Part shown: one piece after another, positions 60,493-64,000 of the stretch
Layout: every line of letters begins with the position of its first letter
How positions within the stretch are numbered: the stretch's first letter is position 1
Assembly: GCF_005080825.1 (NCBI RefSeq)
Contig: NZ_CP034852.1
Location: 136,203 to 200,202, forward strand
DNA: 64,000 nt
From: Buchnera aphidicola (Thelaxes californica)
GTDB taxonomy: Bacteria > Pseudomonadota > Gammaproteobacteria > Enterobacterales > Enterobacteriaceae
Reading direction: 5' to 3'
Translations under genes and position numbers: made by a program
Notes under the pieces: model-generated
The model's input: only the letters and a program-made list of their open reading frames with translations
Database searches by the model: none
Told to the model about the DNA's origin: nothing

Positions 60493-61434
60493 TTAAATTA
60501 TTTTTTTAGCAATACGTAAGATTGCACTTCTTGAACTAGGATTATTTAATATTTCTTTAAAACTTGGTTTGATTTTTTTTTTAATTGATAAAATCGGTTT
60601 ACTTAAAAATTTTATTTGAGTTTCATTAATTGGCATATTTTTTGGAAATTGTTTTGTTTTTCCAAATTTTATCATAAATTTTTTAATTATACGGTCTTCT
60701 AAAGAATGAAAACTAATTATAGTTAATTTTCCATTTTTTTTTAAAATTTTTAATGAAGTTGCTAAAATAGATTTTAATTCTGTAATTTCTTGATTAATAT
60801 ATATTCTAATTGCTTGAAAAGTACGTGTTGCAGGGTGTTTGTTTCCTATTTTTATAGGAATAATTTTTTTAATAATTTTAACAAGTTCATGAGTATATTT
60901 AATGGGTTTAATTTTATTTTGCTGTACTATTTGATATGCAATTTTTTTTGAATATTTCTCTTCTCCGAATTTTTTAATTATTTCAGCAATCTTTTTTTCT
61001 TTAGTTGTTAATAACCATTTATAAGCAGGAATACCTTCTTGTGGATTCATTCTCATATCTAATATTCCATTATTTGTAAATGAAAAACCTCTTGAAGCAT
61101 TTTTTATTTGCATATTAGATATTCCTAAATCTATGATGATTCCATCTATTTTTCCAATAATTTTTTTTTGTGTAGCAAATTCATAAATTTTAGAAAATTT
61201 TTTTTGATAAACTTTTAACCTCGTTTCTTTTATTTTTTTAGAATAGTCAATAGAATATGGATCTCTATCGAAAGCATAAAGCATTCCTGTTTTTCCTAAT
61301 TTTTTCAAAATTTGTTTTGTATGTCCTCCATATCCAAATGTTGCATCAATATATGTTCCATCTTCTTTTATTTGAAGTGCTTGTATAGATTCATTAAGTA
61401 GTACTGGTATGTGTAATGTTTTTATTGTTGTCAT
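60493..61434 (-). CDS. rsmH: 16S rRNA (cytosine-1402-N4)-methyltransferase
   Basis: Methylates C1402 of 16S rRNA in the ribosomal P site (formerly MraW). The product has 313 residues, as in E. coli. HIPVLLNESIQALQI and the SAM motif YIDATFGYGGHTKQIL are at the N terminus. GIIIDLGISNMQI, RGFSFTNNGILDMRMN and the C-terminal SFHSLEDRIIKKFM are conserved. It is the only gene of the ftsL-murC block left on this side. It follows ilvH by 20 bp, so it is probably read with ilvIH. Confidence 0.99.
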   Translation of the reverse strand: MTTIKTLHIPVLLNESIQALQIKEDGTYIDATFGYGGHTKQILKKLGKTGMLYAFDRDPYSIDYSKKIKETRLKVYQKKFSKIYEFATQKKIIGKIDGIIIDLGISNMQIKNASRGFSFTNNGILDMRMNPQEGIPAYKWLLTTKEKKIAEIIKKFGEEKYSKKIAYQIVQQNKIKPIKYTHELVKIIKKIIPIKIGNKHPATRTFQAIRIYINQEITELKSILATSLKILKKNGKLTIISFHSLEDRIIKKFMIKFGKTKQFPKNMPINETQIKFLSKPILSIKKKIKPSFKEILNNPSSRSAILRIAKKII

Positions 61435-61454
61435 ATATATATAAAAATGTTATT

Positions 61455-61937
61455 TTAATTTTTTAATATTCCAATTATTCCTGAACGTGCGATTTCTAAT
61501 ATTTTATTTTTTTTTTTAATTATTTGAATATAATCTGTAATTTTTTTGTTTGTACCCGTTATTTGTATAATTATTGTTTTATTTGTAATATGTACAATTT
61601 TTCCTTTAAATATTTTTGTAATTAATATTACATCTTTTATTTTTTCATGATCTAATTTAAGTTTGATTAATAAAATTTCTCTTTCAATATGAGGAAATAT
61701 TCCAATTTCTTGTACTTGTAATACATTAATTAATTTATATAATTGTTTTTTGATTTGTTCAACAATGTTTTCATTTTCAACTTTAGTTTGAATTGTCATT
61801 TGAGAAATTGAAGAATCTTCAGTTGGGGAAACCGTGACACTTTCAATATTATAACCTCTTTGAGAAAACAATCCAATTACTCTTGATAAAGCTCCAAATT
61901 CGTTTTCTAGTAAAATAGATAAAATTTTGTGCATCAT
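61455..61937 (-). CDS. ilvH: Acetolactate synthase III small (regulatory) subunit
   Basis: Regulatory subunit of acetohydroxyacid synthase, the first common enzyme of branched-chain amino acid synthesis. The product has 160 residues (E. coli 163). The N-terminal ACT domain begins HKILSILLENEFGALSRVIGLFSQRGYNIESVTV and carries the valine-binding region. The C-terminal half is Lys/Ile-rich and more drifted. The start shares one base with the ilvI stop. Whether valine feedback is kept cannot be judged from sequence alone. Confidence 0.97.
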   Translation of the reverse strand: MMHKILSILLENEFGALSRVIGLFSQRGYNIESVTVSPTEDSSISQMTIQTKVENENIVEQIKKQLYKLINVLQVQEIGIFPHIEREILLIKLKLDHEKIKDVILITKIFKGKIVHITNKTIIIQITGTNKKITDYIQIIKKKNKILEIARSGIIGILKN

Positions 61938-63673
61938 TATACTGTCTCTCTTTTTTTTAATTGCATGTCATTCATTCCACCACCTTTTATTTGCATAGGA
62001 TAAACATGTTCTAAAGGATCGATAATAATATCTACAAAAATTAAATTATTTTTATGTAATTGTTGTATTGCTGTTTTCAGTTTTGGTTTTAATTCTTCTT
62101 TTTTTTCGATTTTCATTCCTTCGTGTCCATATGATTTTGCTAATGCTAAAAAATCAGGTAATGAATTCATGTAAGAATGAGAATGACGTCCAAAATAATG
62201 AATATCTTGCCATTGTTTTACCATACCTAATGCATTGTTATTTAAATTTATAATTAATATAGAAATATTATATTGTTTTGCAGTAGAAAGTTCTTGAATA
62301 TTCATTTGTATACTTCCATCTCCTGTAATACAAATAACAATTTCTTTTGGAAAAGCTAATTTTACACCTAATGCAGCAGGTAATCCAAAACCCATAGTTC
62401 CTAAACCACCTGAATTGATCCATCTTCTAGTTTTGTTGAATGGGTAGTATAACGCTGTAAACATTTGATGTTGTCCAACATCTGAAGTAATATATGCATT
62501 CCCTTTGGTAAGTTTCCATAAACATTTTATGACAGATTGTGGTTTTATATATGTTTTAGACTTACTATATGATAAACTTTGAATATCTTTCCATTTCTTT
62601 ATTTTATTCCACCATTTTTGAAGAATTTTTTGTCTATTTTCTATTTTTTGTTTATTAAGTTTATGTATTATTTGTTTTAATATTTGTTTAGCATCACCAA
62701 TAATAGAAATGTTTGCAATTACTGTTTTTGATATAGAAGTGGGATCAATATCTATGTGAATAATAATTGCTTGAGGACAATATTTTAACAAATTATTTGT
62801 TGTTCTATCATCAAATCTTACACCTACTGCAAATATTAAGTCTGCATGATGCATAGCCATATTTGCTTCATATGTTCCATGCATCCCTAACATTTTTAAA
62901 TTTTGTTTATGAGTTCCTGGAAAACTACCTAATCCCATTAGTGATGTTGTTACAGGAATATTTAATTTTTCTGCTAAAAATAATAGTTCTTCTTCAGAAT
63001 GTGAAGTAATAACTCCTCCTCCAGAATAAATAATCGGTTTTTTTGCAATTAATAATTGTATTATTATTTGTTCTATTTTTTTTGGGTCATAACTAATAAT
63101 TGGTTGATAAGAACGAATAAAGATGTTTTCAGGCCAAATATATTCTTTTTTAATTAATGGATCTAAAATATCTTTAGGTAAATCTATTACCACAGGTCCA
63201 GGTCTTCCTGTAGATGCAATCCAAAATGCTTTTTTAAAAGTTTCCGGTATATCTTCAGTTTTTTTAACAAGAAAACTATGTTTTACAATTGGTCGAGATA
63301 TTCCTATCATGTCGCATTCTTGAAATGCATCAAATCCAATGAGATGTGAAGCGACTTGACCAGATATGATTACCATTGGTATTGAGTCCATATATGCAGT
63401 AGCAATTCCTGTAATGGAATTTGTAGCTCCAGGACCTGAGGTGACTAATACTACACCTACTTTTCCAGTAGCTCTTGCAAACCCGTCAGCCATATGAGTT
63501 GCACCTTGTTCATGTCTAACTAAAATGTGTTTTAAAGAATTTGGAACTGTTTTTAAAGCATCATAAATATCAAGTACAGCACCACCTGGATAACCAAAAA
63601 GATATTTTACTTTCATTTTTACTAAAGATTTAATTACCATTTCAGATCCAGATAACATTTTAATTTTTTTCAT
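61937..63673 (-). CDS. ilvI: Acetolactate synthase III large subunit
   Basis: Catalytic, ThDP- and FAD-binding subunit making acetolactate and acetohydroxybutyrate. From ATG at 63673 ([12 protein letters not shown]) it has 578 residues (E. coli 574); a TTG further upstream in frame adds unconserved residues, and ATG 63658 is another option. The catalytic Glu is in [32 protein letters not shown], the FAD region [12 protein letters not shown] and the ThDP motif [15 protein letters not shown] are intact. With thrABC elsewhere in the window it shows amino acid provisioning. Confidence 0.98.
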   Translation of the reverse strand: MKKIKMLSGSEMVIKSLVKMKVKYLFGYPGGAVLDIYDALKTVPNSLKHILVRHEQGATHMADGFARATGKVGVVLVTSGPGATNSITGIATAYMDSIPMVIISGQVASHLIGFDAFQECDMIGISRPIVKHSFLVKKTEDIPETFKKAFWIASTGRPGPVVIDLPKDILDPLIKKEYIWPENIFIRSYQPIISYDPKKIEQIIIQLLIAKKPIIYSGGGVITSHSEEELLFLAEKLNIPVTTSLMGLGSFPGTHKQNLKMLGMHGTYEANMAMHHADLIFAVGVRFDDRTTNNLLKYCPQAIIIHIDIDPTSISKTVIANISIIGDAKQILKQIIHKLNKQKIENRQKILQKWWNKIKKWKDIQSLSYSKSKTYIKPQSVIKCLWKLTKGNAYITSDVGQHQMFTALYYPFNKTRRWINSGGLGTMGFGLPAALGVKLAFPKEIVICITGDGSIQMNIQELSTAKQYNISILIINLNNNALGMVKQWQDIHYFGRHSHSYMNSLPDFLALAKSYGHEGMKIEKKEELKPKLKTAIQQLHKNNLIFVDIIIDPLEHVYPMQIKGGGMNDMQLKKRETV

Positions 63674-64000
63674 AAATTTAAATATTAAAATCAACAAAAA
63701 AATGTGTAGTTTTCTTTAGATAATACTTGCTTTAATGGCTTCCTAATTAATTACATTTTTGTATAATGTGCCTCATGATACCAAAAAATTATTATTATTA
63801 TTATTAATGTGTAATTTTAAGTACATAAAAGCTTGTAACTTTTGTGTATAATAGTTATTTAAGAAAATTTAAATCACAATGTTTACACTTAAAATTTTAA
63901 ATATCATCATCATAACATACTTTACTTAAATGTCTAAAATTTACAAAAAGAAAAAAACATGTTTAATTCGACTGTTTTTTTAATTACGATTGGTCACAGT
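63674..64000. other. Spacer upstream of ilvI to window end
   Basis: No gene is visible. It contains an (ATT)6 run at 63788-63805 and, on the plus strand, TATAAT followed by GTGCCTC around 63762-63774 and another TATAAT near 63847-63852, which could serve a rightward gene beyond the window. No leader peptide for ilvI was found. Confidence 0.5.
63788..63805 (+). repeat. (ATT)6 trinucleotide microsatellite
   Basis: Six tandem ATT units upstream of ilvI, flanked by an A run on the left. Probably replication slippage in A/T-rich DNA. Confidence 0.8.

Noticed and set aside
1-64000. CRISPR arrays, insertion sequences, prophage genes or horizontally acquired islands
   Set aside because: No spaced direct repeats, transposase or integrase motifs, or composition changes were seen; every gene fits the vertical Buchnera-type backbone.

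Overview
The window is a stretch of the chromosome of a strongly reduced, very A+T-rich gammaproteobacterial endosymbiont. Every protein reads as an Enterobacterales ortholog, gene order follows Buchnera aphidicola (dnaJ-dnaK, nuoA-N, prs, prfA-prmC-sirB1, ackA-pta, gyrA, DUF2076 gene, ahpC, ung, grpE, ssrA, grxD, rnt, sodA, pth, ychF, thrCBA, hpt, dksA, truA, secA, aceEF-lpd, mtnN, erpA, ftsZ-ftsA, rsmH, ilvHI), and spacers are almost pure A/T. I identify it as a Buchnera lineage; the species or aphid host cannot be told from this window. There are no insertion sequences, prophages, CRISPR arrays, tRNAs or foreign-looking genes.

Layout: (1) 1-2900, heat-shock operon dnaK-dnaJ on the minus strand with a well-preserved sigma-32 promoter. 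(2) 3128-18220, all 13 genes of respiratory complex I (nuoA to nuoN, with fused nuoCD) on the plus strand, closed by a 23-bp perfect hairpin. (3) 18454-26802, prs, then translation-termination genes prfA-prmC with sirB1, then ackA-pta. (4) 26803-28845, a 2-kb non-coding tract where relatives, as I recall, carry nrdA/nrdB. (5) 28846-39746, gyrA, DUF2076 gene, ahpC, ung, grpE, tmRNA, grxD, rnt, sodA, pth and ychF. (6) 39851-44560, thrABC on the minus strand. (7) 45034-56252, hpt, dksA, truA, secA and the pyruvate dehydrogenase operon aceE-aceF-lpd. (8) 56265-63673, mtnN, erpA, ftsZ, ftsA, rsmH and ilvIH on the minus strand, with the murein-synthesis genes that normally lie between rsmH and ftsA absent.

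Functionally the region supports aerobic respiration (PDH and complex I), acetyl-phosphate/ATP formation, nucleotide precursors (prs, hpt), and the nutritional role of the symbiont: threonine and branched-chain amino acid synthesis (thrABC, ilvIH). Protein folding, secretion and ribosome rescue are kept in minimal form (SecA has lost its C-terminal zinc domain).

The most notable observations are: two otherwise intact genes, pth and mtnN, are each interrupted by a one-base frameshift inside a poly(A) run (A10 and A9), and both need one extra A to be read through; even longer in-frame A runs (A13, A14 and A16) sit in pta and grpE; strong hairpins occur at almost every convergent gene junction; the dnaK sigma-32 promoter and a GC-rich dnaK-dnaJ hairpin survive in an otherwise eroded background; and an 11-bp motif occurs three times between thrA and hpt. 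I found no convincing evidence of a new multi-gene system.
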